DNA of 34,186 nt from Pseudotabrizicola sp. (GCF_030684215.1 NZ_JAUXOV010000051.1:1-34186); one strand, 5' to 3'; positions 1 to 9,065 are shown, counted from the first letter of the stretch. The notes: a model not told the origin generated them from the letters alone. A program made the numbers and translations.

Positions 1-480
1 GACGCTTTCCACGGCCAAAAGGAGTTCGCGACAGAGAGGACAGCATGGAACGGAGAAAATACGCCCCCAGAGTCTGACGGCCCTTATGGTCAGCAAGGAC
101 CTTGCCGCTAATGAGACCAAGGCGCGTGCGTAACCCCATCACGGCCACGGCCCGCGAGCCGATCAACAGGCCGGATACATATGAGCGATTTCCGAAGTCG
201 TGCCAAATTCTCAATTGCGAACAGCAGCCGACACATACAAAAGGGCCGAGAAAGGCAGGGCGGGTCAAGAATACCTCGCGCTCATATCCCATGCCACCAA
301 ACCAAGCGGACGCAGGGGCAATGGATGAGATCTTCAAAAAGCGGCGGGCTGACTGCCCTTTGCCCGAAAGGTGTAAGGCGAACCCGCACCGGTTGCAACT
401 GCCGATGGCCGCACTGCAAACGGGCCGCGCATGGGTCAGAACAACCCTTCGTGCGGCGACTGGCTTACCATCTGCCGTGC
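1..480. other. No gene called; possible open frame running off the left edge
   Basis: I see no recognisable gene here. A minus-strand frame is open from an ATG near 294 down to the left edge and reads SGLLIGSRAVAVMGLRTR in part, which could be the end of a membrane protein, but no family is recognised. The two long plus-strand frames that span 102-768 have no ribosome site and run through the antisense of the cold-shock gene, so they look like chance frames. Confidence 0.3.
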
Positions 481-492
481 GCGCATACAAAA

Positions 493-518
493 ACGGGGGC
501 AGCATGCGCTACCCCCGT
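493..518 (-). terminator. Rho-independent terminator of the cold-shock gene
   Basis: A 7-bp perfect stem (ACGGGGG with CCCCCGT) encloses a smaller AGC/GCT stem with an ATGC loop. Read on the minus strand it is followed directly by TTTTTG, the usual U-run. It lies about 30 bases beyond the stop codon of the cold-shock gene on the same strand. Confidence 0.85.
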
Positions 519-546
519 CTTCAGATCGTATCAACCAAACCGAAGT

Positions 547-753
547 TCAGGCGAGTGCGAGATTCGTCGCGGACTCGCGGCCATTACGGTCGGTTTCCAG
601 ATCGAAGGTCACAGCCTGACCATCATCCAACTGGCGGATGCCAGCACGTTCCAGCGCGCTCACATGGACGAAAACGTCCTTGGAACCTTGCGCCGGAGCG
701 ATAAAACCAAAACCTTTAGTTGCGTTGAACCATTTCACGGTGCCATTGGCCAT
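547..753 (-). CDS. cspA: Cold-shock protein, CspA family
   Basis: A 68-residue single cold-shock domain, the normal family length. It binds single-stranded RNA and DNA and acts as an RNA chaperone in the cytoplasm. The start [10 protein letters not shown] is canonical. RNP1 (KGFGFI, residues 13-18) and RNP2 (VFVHV, 27-31) are intact. The ATG at 753 was chosen because it gives the family N-terminus and is preceded by AGGAGA seven bases upstream; the same frame is open further upstream to 1095, but that part is unrelated remnant sequence. A strong intrinsic terminator follows at 493-518, so the gene is probably monocistronic. The exact paralogue cannot be told from sequence alone. Confidence 0.95.
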   Translation of the reverse strand: MANGTVKWFNATKGFGFIAPAQGSKDVFVHVSALERAGIRQLDDGQAVTFDLETDRNGRESATNLALA

Positions 754-1475
754 CGTGTTGTCTCCTAGATATTTACCATCCACTTGATTGCGATGGCCCG
801 GCTCAGTGTCGTCAGAATCGCAACTGAAGCCGTAAGGAAACAGGAGGTCGAAAGAAGAAGCTTTGCCCAGACCGTATAACTGTCTTTGCGAATCTTTACA
901 AGCGTTATCAACATCGCAGCCATCCGAGGGCTTTGTCCGCGCGCAGTCACCATCTGCAAGCACCTCATCCCGCAGTTGCTCTGCATCCGGCAACTCTTGC
1001 AGGTGTTCCATGCCAAAGGCAGCCAGAAATGCATCGGTGGTCACACAGCTATAGGGCGTGGCGGGTGGGGGCCGGGTCAGCCGCTCTACTAACAACGGCA
1101 GCAGATGCGATCAGCCCAAAGCCTGCGCAGCTTTGCAAAATCGATCACGTGTTTGGTGCCGGTAGCTAATCATCAAGCCCACAGGGGACTCAATAACCGG
1201 ATCGCGGTCAGTCACAGACCAAAACAGCCGTGAGAGAAATTCATGGGCCATTTCAAGTCACAAAGACAACCACAACGTTTCGTTGTCGCCCATGACCAGA
1301 TTGACGCGCTCTTCTAACCCTGCCTCGCCGCCACATCTAATCGTAATCACCACGTTTGTGCAGACGAATTCTAACCACGGCAGTGCTATGCCCCTTAACT
1401 GACGCCATGACTCGGAAAACGTCGCGTAGCGCACCTGCCATCAAACAACTTGGCAATGCTAAATCCGCCCATGGC
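754..1475. other. Gene-poor stretch with remnants
   Basis: No intact gene is seen between the cold-shock gene and rsuA. The minus strand carries an ScpB-like tail (entered separately) and a 46-codon frame at 1111-1251 reading MAHEFLSRLFWSVTDRDPV at its start. That frame has no ribosome site and I recognise no family. Stops and unrelated frames fill the rest, so this looks like old debris rather than functional intergenic DNA. Confidence 0.4.
943..1095 (-). pseudogene. Possible remnant of ScpB (SMC-Scp complex) C-terminus
   Basis: The translated stretch [20 protein letters not shown] followed by [10 protein letters not shown] resembles the C-terminal winged-helix end of segregation/condensation protein B, where a (Y/G)TTxAFLxxFGLExLxxLPxLxxLxxxGLL pattern is typical. 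Only about 40 residues match, upstream stops exclude the rest of the protein, and the frame then runs without a stop into the cold-shock gene. I infer a decayed 3-prime fragment. The match is from memory of the family pattern and is short, so confidence is low. Confidence 0.3.
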
Positions 1476-2210
1476 CTAGTCAAAGATCGAAGCGATCTCT
1501 CCTTCATCCAGCAGCTTCCACTGACCGGAGGCCATGCCATCAGGCAACGATAAGCCGCCCAGATGTTCGCGGTGCAATGCGTCAACGTGGTTGCCGGTGG
1601 CAGCGAACATGCGGCGCACCTGATGGTATCGGCCCTCGGTCACCGTTAGCAGGGCTTCGGTTTGCGAGACAACGTCAAGCCTGGCAGGAGCCAACGGCTT
1701 GTCCTCGCCCTCCAGCATCAAATGGCCTGAGGCGAACAAGTCGCCCTCGGTGCCAGCGAGCGGACGGGCCAGCTTGGCGCGATAGGTCTTCTTGACGTGG
1801 CGCTTTGGGCTGATGATACGGTGCAGCAGGTTGCCATCATCGGTCAGCAGCAAAAGCCCAGACGTCTGCTTATCCAAACGGCCGATGGTCGAGATTGCCG
1901 GATCGCGTCGCCTCCACCGATGGGGCAGGATGTCATAGACCAGCGGTCCGTCTTCCTTGTGCGAACAGGTCATCCCCAATGGCTTGTTCAAAAGGATGAC
2001 GACGCCGACGAGTGGATCGAGCGCCTCGCCGTTTATCTTCATGCGCGCTGGCAAATCCGCAGTGACAGGAATGCGTTTGGTGACGTCCATAAGGTCGGCC
2101 GCGTCCAGAGTTATACCGCCAGCCTTGGCCAGTCGCGCCATTTCGTTGCGTGAGCCATAGCCCATCGAGGACAGGAGCTTGTCAACGCGAGAGGTTGGAG
2201 CCTTGACCAT
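1476..2210 (-). CDS. rsuA: 16S rRNA pseudouridine(516) synthase, RsuA/RluB/E/F family
   Basis: A 244-residue protein that would isomerise a uridine in rRNA (U516 of 16S rRNA for RsuA itself). It has an N-terminal S4 RNA-binding domain (about residues 5-60, starting SRVDKLLSSMGYGSRNE), then the pseudouridine synthase core. The catalytic motif GRLDKQTSGLLLLT holds Asp113, and the late family motif GRYHQVRRMFAATG is present. The start at 2210 gives the usual short lead-in to the S4 domain; the frame is open 24 codons further upstream but that part looks non-coding. No operon partner is apparent. RsuA is the best fit, but RluB/E/F cannot be fully excluded. Confidence 0.9.
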   Translation of the reverse strand: MVKAPTSRVDKLLSSMGYGSRNEMARLAKAGGITLDAADLMDVTKRIPVTADLPARMKINGEALDPLVGVVILLNKPLGMTCSHKEDGPLVYDILPHRWRRRDPAISTIGRLDKQTSGLLLLTDDGNLLHRIISPKRHVKKTYRAKLARPLAGTEGDLFASGHLMLEGEDKPLAPARLDVVSQTEALLTVTEGRYHQVRRMFAATGNHVDALHREHLGGLSLPDGMASGQWKLLDEGEIASIFD

Positions 2211-2354
2211 CACTGCAATTTCCCAAAGTTGCCCGTACTGCCCACGCGTCGACTGCGCAAAAGACCCTGACCCGAGCCACACCTCAGGCGTTTAGCGCCA
2301 TGGGTTTATCGCCGCAAGGCAGCCATTTGATCGCAGCCTTTCATCATTTGCCCG

Positions 2355-2545
2355 TCATGTGGATTGTTCTTTGGCCATGACAAGCAGGCTGAGCGTGTTC
2401 AGACGATTGTTGTGGCGTCTCTGCACAGCATTCAAGGCACACAAAGTCGCGTTGACGCTTCCGGTGCCCGTCTTACGCTTACCAAAGGCTGCTGCGTCCC
2501 GCGTGCGATTTCATCAATGTGCATTGGTCCTTCAATCTCGATCAT
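2355..2545 (-). pseudogene. Frameshifted 3-prime remnant of a DUF3320-type helicase/AAA protein
   Basis: One frame reads MIEIEGPMHIDEIARGTQQP. After a one-base slip near 2475-2495 the next frame continues GKRKTGTGSVNATLCALNAV and ends at a stop at 2355. Together these fit the C-terminal DUF3320 domain of very large SF1-helicase-like proteins, where an EGPxHxxEIARR...FGKxRTGxRIxxAxxxAL pattern is usual. The fragment abuts the inner edge of the dead IS3 element, and nothing of the remaining roughly 1,500 residues is in the window. The identification rests on pattern memory; a short winged-helix remnant of another protein is possible. Confidence 0.45.
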
Positions 2546-2622
2546 CTAGATAATTGGATCGCCAATCTGTCCCATAGGTGATTGTCCGTCGTAGAATGAT
2601 TTGGAACAGCCTCGCTGATTTT

Positions 2623-2645
2623 GGAGCGGAAGGCTGGGGCTCATC
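2623..2645 (+). repeat. IS3 terminal inverted repeat, orfB side
   Basis: GGAGCGGAAGGCTGGGGCTC plus ATC aligns in inverted orientation with the orfB-distal end at 3709-3735 (GTAGCGGAGGGTTTGCGGCT plus CATC). AGCGGA and GGCTCATC are shared and there are a few mismatches between them. The true outer tip is probably the TG at about 2616-2617. Confidence 0.65.
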
Positions 2646-2654
2646 GGGTTCAGG

Positions 2655-3256
2655 TTATGCTGCTTGACGCTGATGGTTCAAGCGGCAGTTTTGGATGGTT
2701 TGGTGTTTGATGCGCCTCCTTTCAGCCAGGATGGTTTCGCCACGGCCAAAATAGACGTCGGCTGGAGTGAGGTTGCCGATGCTCTCGTGGTAGCGGTGGT
2801 TGTTGTAGTGGTCGATGAAGGCGGTGATGGCAGCTTCGAGTTCACCTTCGAAGAAGTAGTTTTCGAGCAAGATGCGGTTCTTCAGGGTCTGGTGCCAGCG
2901 TTCCGTTGCCCGGCAGCGGTTTGTCTTCAAACCGCGAGAGGGGATTTTGCCTTGAGTTTGCGGATGCATCGGAGCGCCGCGAACATGTTTCATGCCCTTG
3001 TCCTCGAGGTATTCCGCCAGATCGCCAGCGATATAGGATGAGCCATTGTCGCCGAGCAGGTGGGGTTTGTGCAGAACCTTGGCGCTGTCGCAGCATGATG
3101 CGGCAAGGGCGAGGTCGAGCGTGTCGGTAACATCCTCGGCCCGCATGTTGCCTCAGAGTTTCAAGCCGATGACGTAGCGCGAGAAGTCGTCGAGGATCAT
3201 GGACAGGTAAAACCAGCCCCAACCGATGACTTTCTGGTAGGTAAAATCAGTCTGCT
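2655..3256 (-). pseudogene. IS3-family transposase orfB remnant (integrase core)
   Basis: The rve-type DDE domain is present: QTDFTYQKVIGWGWFY carries the first catalytic Asp, LLGDNGSSYI the second, and ERWHQTLKN the Glu. Normal C-terminal motifs follow (YNNHRYHESIGNLTPADVYF). The N-terminal helix-turn-helix region is deleted. A TGA at 3153-3155 interrupts the reading after VIGLKL. A 13-codon, frame-preserving insert from hairpin repeat A sits immediately before the catalytic Glu, between QGKI and ERWH. The protein cannot be functional. Confidence 0.85.
2904..2942 (+). repeat. Hairpin repeat, copy A (inside transposase orfB)
   Basis: A 39-bp insert: C, constant arm GTTGCCCGGCA (2905-2915), stem GCGGTTT (2916-2922), loop GTCTTC, stem AAACCGC (2929-2935), constant arm GAGAGGG (2936-2942). 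The boundaries are defined because removing it restores the canonical family string QGKIERWHQTL. The outer CCC and GGG could also pair, leaving a GGCA/GAGA internal loop. Copies B and C have the same arms but different, still perfectly paired, stems. Confidence 0.85.
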
Positions 3257-3293
3257 GTTGCCCGGCAGGTGATGCGTTGCATCACCGAGAGGG
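3257..3293 (+). repeat. Hairpin repeat, copy B (at the orfA-orfB deletion junction)
   Basis: Constant arm GTTGCCCGGCA (3257-3267), stem GGTGATGC (3268-3275), loop GTT, stem GCATCACC (3279-3286), constant arm GAGAGGG (3287-3293). It lies exactly where the last residues of orfA and about the first 145 codons of orfB are missing. Its TGA, read on the minus strand, now ends orfA. It has the same orientation as copy A. Confidence 0.85.
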
Positions 3294-3686
3294 CCCGGTC
3301 ATGTTTTTTTTGAGCAGACGGTTTTCAAGGCTGAGATCGGCCACCAGTTCCTTAAGTGCCAAAGCCTCGGCGCGCAGATCCTTCACCTCGCCTGTATTTG
3401 CCTGGCGGGCCGTGTCACTGGCCAGCCGCTTCTTGCCAGCCTCAAGAAGCTCCTTGGACCAGCTGTAATACAGGCTTTGGGCAATCCCTTCGTTGCGGCA
3501 TAGCTCGGCAATACTGTCCTCACCACGAAGGCCGGAAAGCACGATCCGGATCTTCTCCTCGGAGGAATGCAATTTGCGCCCCTCTCATCGATTCTGCGTA
3601 TCGATTGCCGGGCAACGGTACGCGCGCCGGATGTCCTTCACAACCTGCTCAGCAGGCACCTTCGTCGTCACGGGTTTCTTCATCAT
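3282..3686 (-). pseudogene. IS3-family transposase orfA remnant
   Basis: From the ATG at 3686 the frame reads MMKKPVTTKVPAEQVVKDIR, then enters hairpin repeat C and stops at a TGA within it. The same frame resumes after the repeat as RKLHSSEEKIRIVLSGLRGE and continues through the helix-turn-helix (EDSIAELCRNEGIAQSLYYSW) and the leucine-zipper-like C-terminus (ALKELVADLSLENRLLKKNM). It ends in hairpin repeat B with the extra residues TGPSR. In relatives the KKxM segment is followed by a short acidic tail, which is lost here. OrfA normally binds the IS ends and is joined to OrfB by frameshifting. Confidence 0.85.
3579..3617 (-). repeat. Hairpin repeat, copy C (inside transposase orfA)
   Basis: Read on the minus strand: constant arm GTTGCCCGGCA (3616-3606), stem ATCGAT (3605-3600), loop ACGCAGA, stem ATCGAT (3592-3587), constant arm GAGAGGGG (3586-3579). 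It interrupts the orfA N-terminus between DIRRA and RKLHS. Relatives read DIRRATRK there, so the net gain is about 39 bases and the frame is kept, although the insert brings a TGA. The orientation is opposite to copies A and B. Confidence 0.85.
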
Positions 3687-3708
3687 CTTTAACTCTAACT
3701 GGGGTAAA

Positions 3709-3735
3709 GATGAGCCGCAAACCCTCCGCTACGCA
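3709..3735 (-). repeat. IS3 terminal inverted repeat, orfA side
   Basis: On the minus strand this reads TGCGTAGCGGAGGGTTTGCG then GCTCATC. It pairs with 2623-2645 as an imperfect inverted repeat and begins with TG, as IS3-family ends do. It lies 23 bases outside the orfA start codon. Confidence 0.65.
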
Positions 3736-3806
3736 ATCATGCTTAACGTTCCATGGGCGCTGACGTCAGACAACTAGTGATGACAGTAACGGGGATCGTG
3801 GTCAGG

Positions 3807-4172
3807 TCAGACATCTTGAGACTCTATCGGGGGAAGGCGGGCAAGGCATTGCTTGCGGAAAATCACAGGACGGTCGCGCCAAGGTACCAGACCGTCGGAT
3901 GTGCCTGCAAAAAGCGCGGCCCCGCGCAGGATTTCAGAAGAATCTGCATCGGTCATCCGTCCATAAACATAAGACCAGCCCCCCGACTTGGTCAGCGCAA
4001 TTGCGCAACCGTGATCGCAAGCAGACAGGCATTCCACCGCGCGGATCTGGACACCATCGGGCAAGAGCGCTTCGGTCAAGGTCGCGTACAGTTGCGCGCC
4101 GGGACAAGCCTGACCTTCGGCAACGGGTTGACCTGCGCGACACGTTTTACAGACATGCAATGTGGTGGCCAT
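3807..4172 (-). CDS. DUF1636 putative metal-binding protein, under a cobalamin riboswitch
   Basis: A 121-residue protein of the DUF1636 family, whose function is not established; relatives are often found next to cobalamin genes. It is cysteine-rich in the family pattern: CKTC at residues 8-11, Cys23, and CLSACDHGC at 48-56. This suggests an Fe-S cluster or metal site in a thioredoxin-like ferredoxin fold. It is the only gene downstream of the minus-strand cobalamin riboswitch at 4278-4475, so its expression should fall when adenosylcobalamin is plentiful. It is divergent from cobO and intact, unlike its plus-strand neighbours. Confidence 0.85.
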   Translation of the reverse strand: MATTLHVCKTCRAGQPVAEGQACPGAQLYATLTEALLPDGVQIRAVECLSACDHGCAIALTKSGGWSYVYGRMTDADSSEILRGAALFAGTSDGLVPWRDRPVIFRKQCLARLPPIESQDV

Positions 4173-4277
4173 GCTATCCCTTCAGTTTTGTAGACAAACG
4201 GGGAATGGCCGACGGCAGTGGCGTGAACGCCCTATCCGAAGGTCACGGAACACCCCGTCCGTGCAATTCAGTCTGGA

Positions 4278-4475
4278 CGCTGGCAGGTCTCCCGGCTTGC
4301 GGATATCGGGGTTTTCACCCCGGCGCCCTGTCCTCCTTCCCGATCCTGCGATCAGTGGCTTGGACAGACCTTTCCGGTCACGGTCGCGGGGGCGGCTGCG
4401 CTTGGTATTCTGACCGGAAGAGTCAGAAAACCTGTCACATTCCCTTTTCACCAGTCTTACGACAGGCACCAACGC
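4278..4475 (-). promoter_or_regulatory. Cobalamin riboswitch upstream of the DUF1636 gene
   Basis: On the minus strand the leader holds the hallmark blocks in order: GGTGCC, GGTGAAAAGGGAA, GCCGCCCCCGCGACCGTGA, CCACTG, GGGAAGGAGGACA and GCAAGCCGGGAGACCTGCC. This matches the B12-box aptamer. The aptamer ends about 105 bases before the DUF1636 start codon, leaving room for an expression platform that I did not resolve. Confidence 0.9.
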
Positions 4476-4529
4476 TAGTCTGTCTGCAATGACAGAGGCA
4501 CGGGCGAAGTCAAGGAAAAGGGCGAAAGA

Positions 4530-5172
4530 ATGACTGACCCCACTGACATTTCCGTGCCAACAGAAAATGCAGACCTGGCCCGTCATGCCGCGAAGATGGC
4601 CAAGAAAAAAGCCGCCCGCGATCGGATGGTGGCTGGAAAAGCGGAAGAAAAGGGTCTGATCATCGTTCACACCGGGGCGGGCAAGGGTAAGTCATCGTCG
4701 GGGTTCGGGATGATCTTGCGCCGCATCGCACACGGAATGCCTTGTGCGGTCGTACAGTTCATAAAGGGCGCATGGGACACTGGGGAACGTCGCCTGATCG
4801 AGGCCAATTTTGCCGATATGTGCCAGTTTCATGCGATGGGCGAAGGGTTTACCTGGGAAACTCAGGACAAGGCTCGCGACATCGCCGCTGCCCGCAAGGG
4901 GTGGGGAAAAGTCCAAAGAGTTGATCCGCGATCCAAACATCCGTTTTGTGCTGGTGGATGAAATCAATATCGCCTTGCGCTATGATTATTTGGATCAGGA
5001 CGAGGTGCTGGCAATTCTTCGCGACGAAAAGCCCCCGCTGACCCATGTGTGCCTGACCGGACGCAACGCCAAAGAGGCGCGGATCGAGGCGGTCGATCTG
5101 GTGACCGAGATGACGTTGCTAGAGCACCCGTTCCGATCAGGTATCAAGGGCCAGCCCGGCGTAGAGTTTTAG
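4530..5172 (+). pseudogene. cobO: Cob(I)alamin adenosyltransferase CobO, frameshifted
   Basis: CobO (CobA/BtuR type) would adenosylate the corrinoid cobalt. The reading starts MTDPTDISVPTENADLARHA and has the P-loop HTGAGKGKSSS and the QFIKGAWDTGE motif. At 4903-4906 a run of four G shifts the frame. Removing one G restores KGWEKSKELIRDPNIRFVLV and the conserved DEINIALRYDYL, ending at GQPGVEF with normal total length (about 213 residues). As read, translation ends at 4961. A sequencing error cannot be excluded, but the next genes are also damaged. A good ribosome site (AAGGAAAAGGG) precedes the ATG, and cobQ follows after 7 bases. Confidence 0.9.
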
Positions 5173-5179
5173 GCCCGCA

Positions 5180-6102
5180 ATGCCCGCTTTGATGATTCAG
5201 GGCTGTGGCTCGAATGTTGGAAAGTCGATGCTGGTGGAGGGCTTGTGCCGGGCTGCAATGCGGCGCGGGCTGACGGTTGCCCCGTTCAAGCCGCAAAACA
5301 TGTCGAACAACGCAGCCGTCACGGTGGATGGCGGCGAAATTGGCCGCGCGCAGGCCCTGCAGGCGCTAGCTTGTGGATTGGCCCCCGTGACCGATATGAA
5401 CCCGGTGCCGCTAAAACTGGAATCCGAGGTGGGGTCGCAAGTGGTGGTGCAGGGGCGGCGCGTGGCGACCGTCAAGGCACGCGACTATGCTGCGCTGAAG
5501 CCGAGCCTGATGGTCCCGGTTCTGGAAAGTTTTCACCGGCTGGCTGGTGCACATGATCTGGTGATCTGGCGTTTTTGCGCGCGCAGGGCCGGGACATTGA
5601 CCTTGCCGCACATGTGCGGCGGGGCGGGCATGTTTTGGGCATCTGTGGCGGCTATCAGATGTTGGGCCGCATCGTGGCAGACCCCGAAGGAATTGAGGGG
5701 CCAGCGGGGCAGACACCCGGTCTGGGCCATCTGGATATTCAAACCGTGATGACGCCCGATAAGCGGCTGGCCCGGGTGCAGGCGGTTCATGTGGAAACTG
5801 CTTTGGCGGTGGACGGTTATGAAGTCCATATTGGCCGCACATCAGGACTTGATTGCGTTCGCCCCTTTGCCCGTGTCGAAGGTCACGACGAAGGCGCGAT
5901 CAGCGCCGACGGGCGAATCGTGGGCAGCTATCTGCACGGGTTGTTCACATCTGATGCGTCTCGCGCAAAATATCTGGCGCGCCTTGGCATTGCGGCCGCC
6001 CATCGGTCGCATGGGGCCACGGTTGAGGCTGCTCTGGACGCGCTGGCCGACCATGTTGAGACATATATTGACGTGGCAGGGCTATTAGCCTGCGCGCGGT
6101 GA
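5180..6102 (+). pseudogene. cobQ: Cobyric acid synthase CobQ, internal deletion
   Basis: CobQ amidates adenosylcobyrinic acid diamide to cobyric acid. The N-terminal synthetase part is clear ([31 protein letters not shown]) up to residue 127 (AGAHDLVI). The reading then jumps to [18 protein letters not shown] and the class I glutamine amidotransferase end ([14 protein letters not shown] with the Cys nucleophile, VGSYLHGLF with the His). About 170-180 middle codons of the usual roughly 480 are missing, and the two halves are in different frames. The joint lies in a tandem TGATCTGG TGATCTGG at 5554-5569, as expected from short-homology deletion. The 3-prime end overlaps the convergent cobC by 18 bases. 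Confidence 0.92.
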
Positions 6103-7071
6103 AGGTTGATCTTTCATGGCGGCCTCCAGCCGAAGCCATTCCGCCTCAGCTCCAGGCAGGCCAAGCCTGATCCAGTTGAACGACCACGGGAAAATTCGAC
6201 TCCAGATACGGTGGCTGGCCAAATGATCTTGCGCGGCCTTGGCATCGGGCGTGTGATACAACCGAAACAGAGAGGTGCCGCCTTGCAAGGTCCAGCCAGC
6301 ATGGGCCGCTAAAGCATCGCAGCGGGTCGCATCTTCCGCCAGTTGCGCGCGCATGGTTTCCGCCCAATGCGCGTCGTCCAAAGCCACCGCTCCGATGTGC
6401 AGCCCGGAACCGGACACTGGCCACGGCCCGGCCATTTCGGCCAGCCGCGCAATGGTTGGTTCGGCGCCAAAGGCAAAGCCCAGACGTAAGCCTGCCAGCC
6501 CGTAGAACTTGCCGAAAGATCGCAGCACAAGCACATTTTCGGGCAGCGCATGGGGTAAAAGCGACAATGCGGGCGTGGCGTCGGCAAAGCTTTCGTCCAC
6601 GACAAGAAACCCGACCTTTGCCGCCAGCCCCAGCAGGGAATTGGGCAACCAAGTTCGCCCGTCGGGGTTGTTTGGGTTAACCAAAACGGCCAGATCGGCC
6701 CCTTCAAGTGCCGCAAGATCCGCAGACTCGGTCACCTTCCAGCCCCGCGCCTTCAGGCTGGCGGCATGTTCGTTATAGGTCGGGGTAAGCACGCGCGCCT
6801 GTCCGCTTTTGCGCAGCAATGGAACCAACTGGATGGCGGCCTGAGCGCCGGCCAGCGCCACCGCCTTTGTGGCGGGCGCTACGTGCCAGGCCCTTTGTGC
6901 TGTGACGATCAGGCGTTCCTGTTCCGTTTTGGTGGGTAACGATGCCCAGGCTGAATGCGGCAAACACGGCAGGGCATAGGGACGTCGGTTGATGCCAGTG
7001 GAGAGGTCTATCCAGCCCTCGCCGCCATGTCGAGCCATCGCCATATCAAGATTTCCGCCATGATCGCGCAT
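6085..7071 (-). CDS. cobC: Threonine-phosphate decarboxylase, CobC/CobD family
   Basis: A 328-residue PLP enzyme of aminotransferase fold I that would decarboxylate L-threonine O-3-phosphate to (R)-1-aminopropan-2-ol phosphate for the nucleotide loop of B12. Visible are the N-terminal [17 protein letters not shown] typical of the family, WIDLSTGIN (20-28), [11 protein letters not shown] (131-141), VVDESF (157-162) and the PLP-lysine motif [17 protein letters not shown] with Lys188. The start at 7071 matches the family N-terminus; another ATG at 7092 would overlap the upstream kinase gene. It follows the PduX-like kinase, which would make its substrate, with 4 bases between stop and start. The frame is intact. 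Confidence 0.92.
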   Translation of the reverse strand: MRDHGGNLDMAMARHGGEGWIDLSTGINRRPYALPCLPHSAWASLPTKTEQERLIVTAQRAWHVAPATKAVALAGAQAAIQLVPLLRKSGQARVLTPTYNEHAASLKARGWKVTESADLAALEGADLAVLVNPNNPDGRTWLPNSLLGLAAKVGFLVVDESFADATPALSLLPHALPENVLVLRSFGKFYGLAGLRLGFAFGAEPTIARLAEMAGPWPVSGSGLHIGAVALDDAHWAETMRAQLAEDATRCDALAAHAGWTLQGGTSLFRLYHTPDAKAAQDHLASHRIWSRIFPWSFNWIRLGLPGAEAEWLRLEAAMKDQPSPRAG

Positions 7072-7075
7072 TACT

Positions 7076-8860
<1,785 letters not shown>

Positions 8861-8952
8861 TCTGGCCTAATGCTTTGGTCAGCGTTTCGCAATGGACTCG
8901 TGCAAAGGGAATGCGTGTGTGCTGCGGGATACGGCATCGCCATTACTGTTAT

Positions 8953-8981
8953 ATTATAACTTTATTCGTGCTATGTGTCAG
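8953..8981 (-). promoter_or_regulatory. Sigma-70-type promoter for the bluB riboswitch transcript
   Basis: On the minus strand CTGACA (8981-8976), a 17-base spacer and a perfect TATAAT (8958-8953) are seen. Transcription would start near 8945, about 85 bases before the first conserved riboswitch block. Confidence 0.65.
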
Positions 8982-9065
8982 AAGAGTCTGCGATGTCATT
9001 TCGCGGGGACGTCTGGTCGGAATGCGGCTTGACCCGGCGTGCAAGCGGCGGCAGCTTGCGCGTTG

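Larger units (their letters stand above)
2617..3737 (-). mobile_element. Dead IS3-family insertion sequence, internally deleted
   Basis: The two-ORF organisation (orfA then orfB, both minus strand) and the DDE integrase core place it in the IS3 family. Imperfect terminal inverted repeats are visible at 2623-2645 and 3709-3735. The element is inactive for several reasons: an in-frame TGA in orfB at 3153-3155, loss of the C-terminal end of orfA and about the first 145 codons of orfB, and insertion of three 37-39 bp hairpin repeats at 2904-2942, 3257-3293 and 3579-3617. At about 1.1 kb it is some 300 bp shorter than an intact relative would be once the inserts are subtracted. No target-site duplication could be identified. 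Confidence 0.85.

Noticed and set aside
102-768. Two long plus-strand ORFs at the left edge
   Set aside because: They overlap each other and the antisense of the cold-shock gene and its terminator, have no ribosome site and show no protein-family features.
547-1095. A single 182-residue ORF covering the cold-shock domain and upstream sequence
   Set aside because: Cold-shock proteins are 65-70 residues, and a perfect ribosome site and start lie at 753. The upstream part resembles a different, broken gene.
3153-3155. Recoding of TGA as an amino acid, since several disruptions here are TGA
   Set aside because: Many intact genes in the window end in TGA, often in ATGA overlaps, so TGA is an ordinary stop in this organism.
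2904-3617. Hairpin repeats as programmed translational-bypass elements, since they keep frame and two carry TGA next to a stem
   Set aside because: Copies lie in both orientations relative to the transposase message, copy B replaces deleted sequence, and orfB has a further TGA outside any repeat. The gene is dead, so bypass is not needed to explain anything.
2904-3617. The three repeats as a CRISPR array or integron attC sites
   Set aside because: They are not evenly spaced, one is inverted, and they lie within gene remnants. The arms lack the attC core GTTRRRY pattern and no spacers or cas/integrase genes are near.
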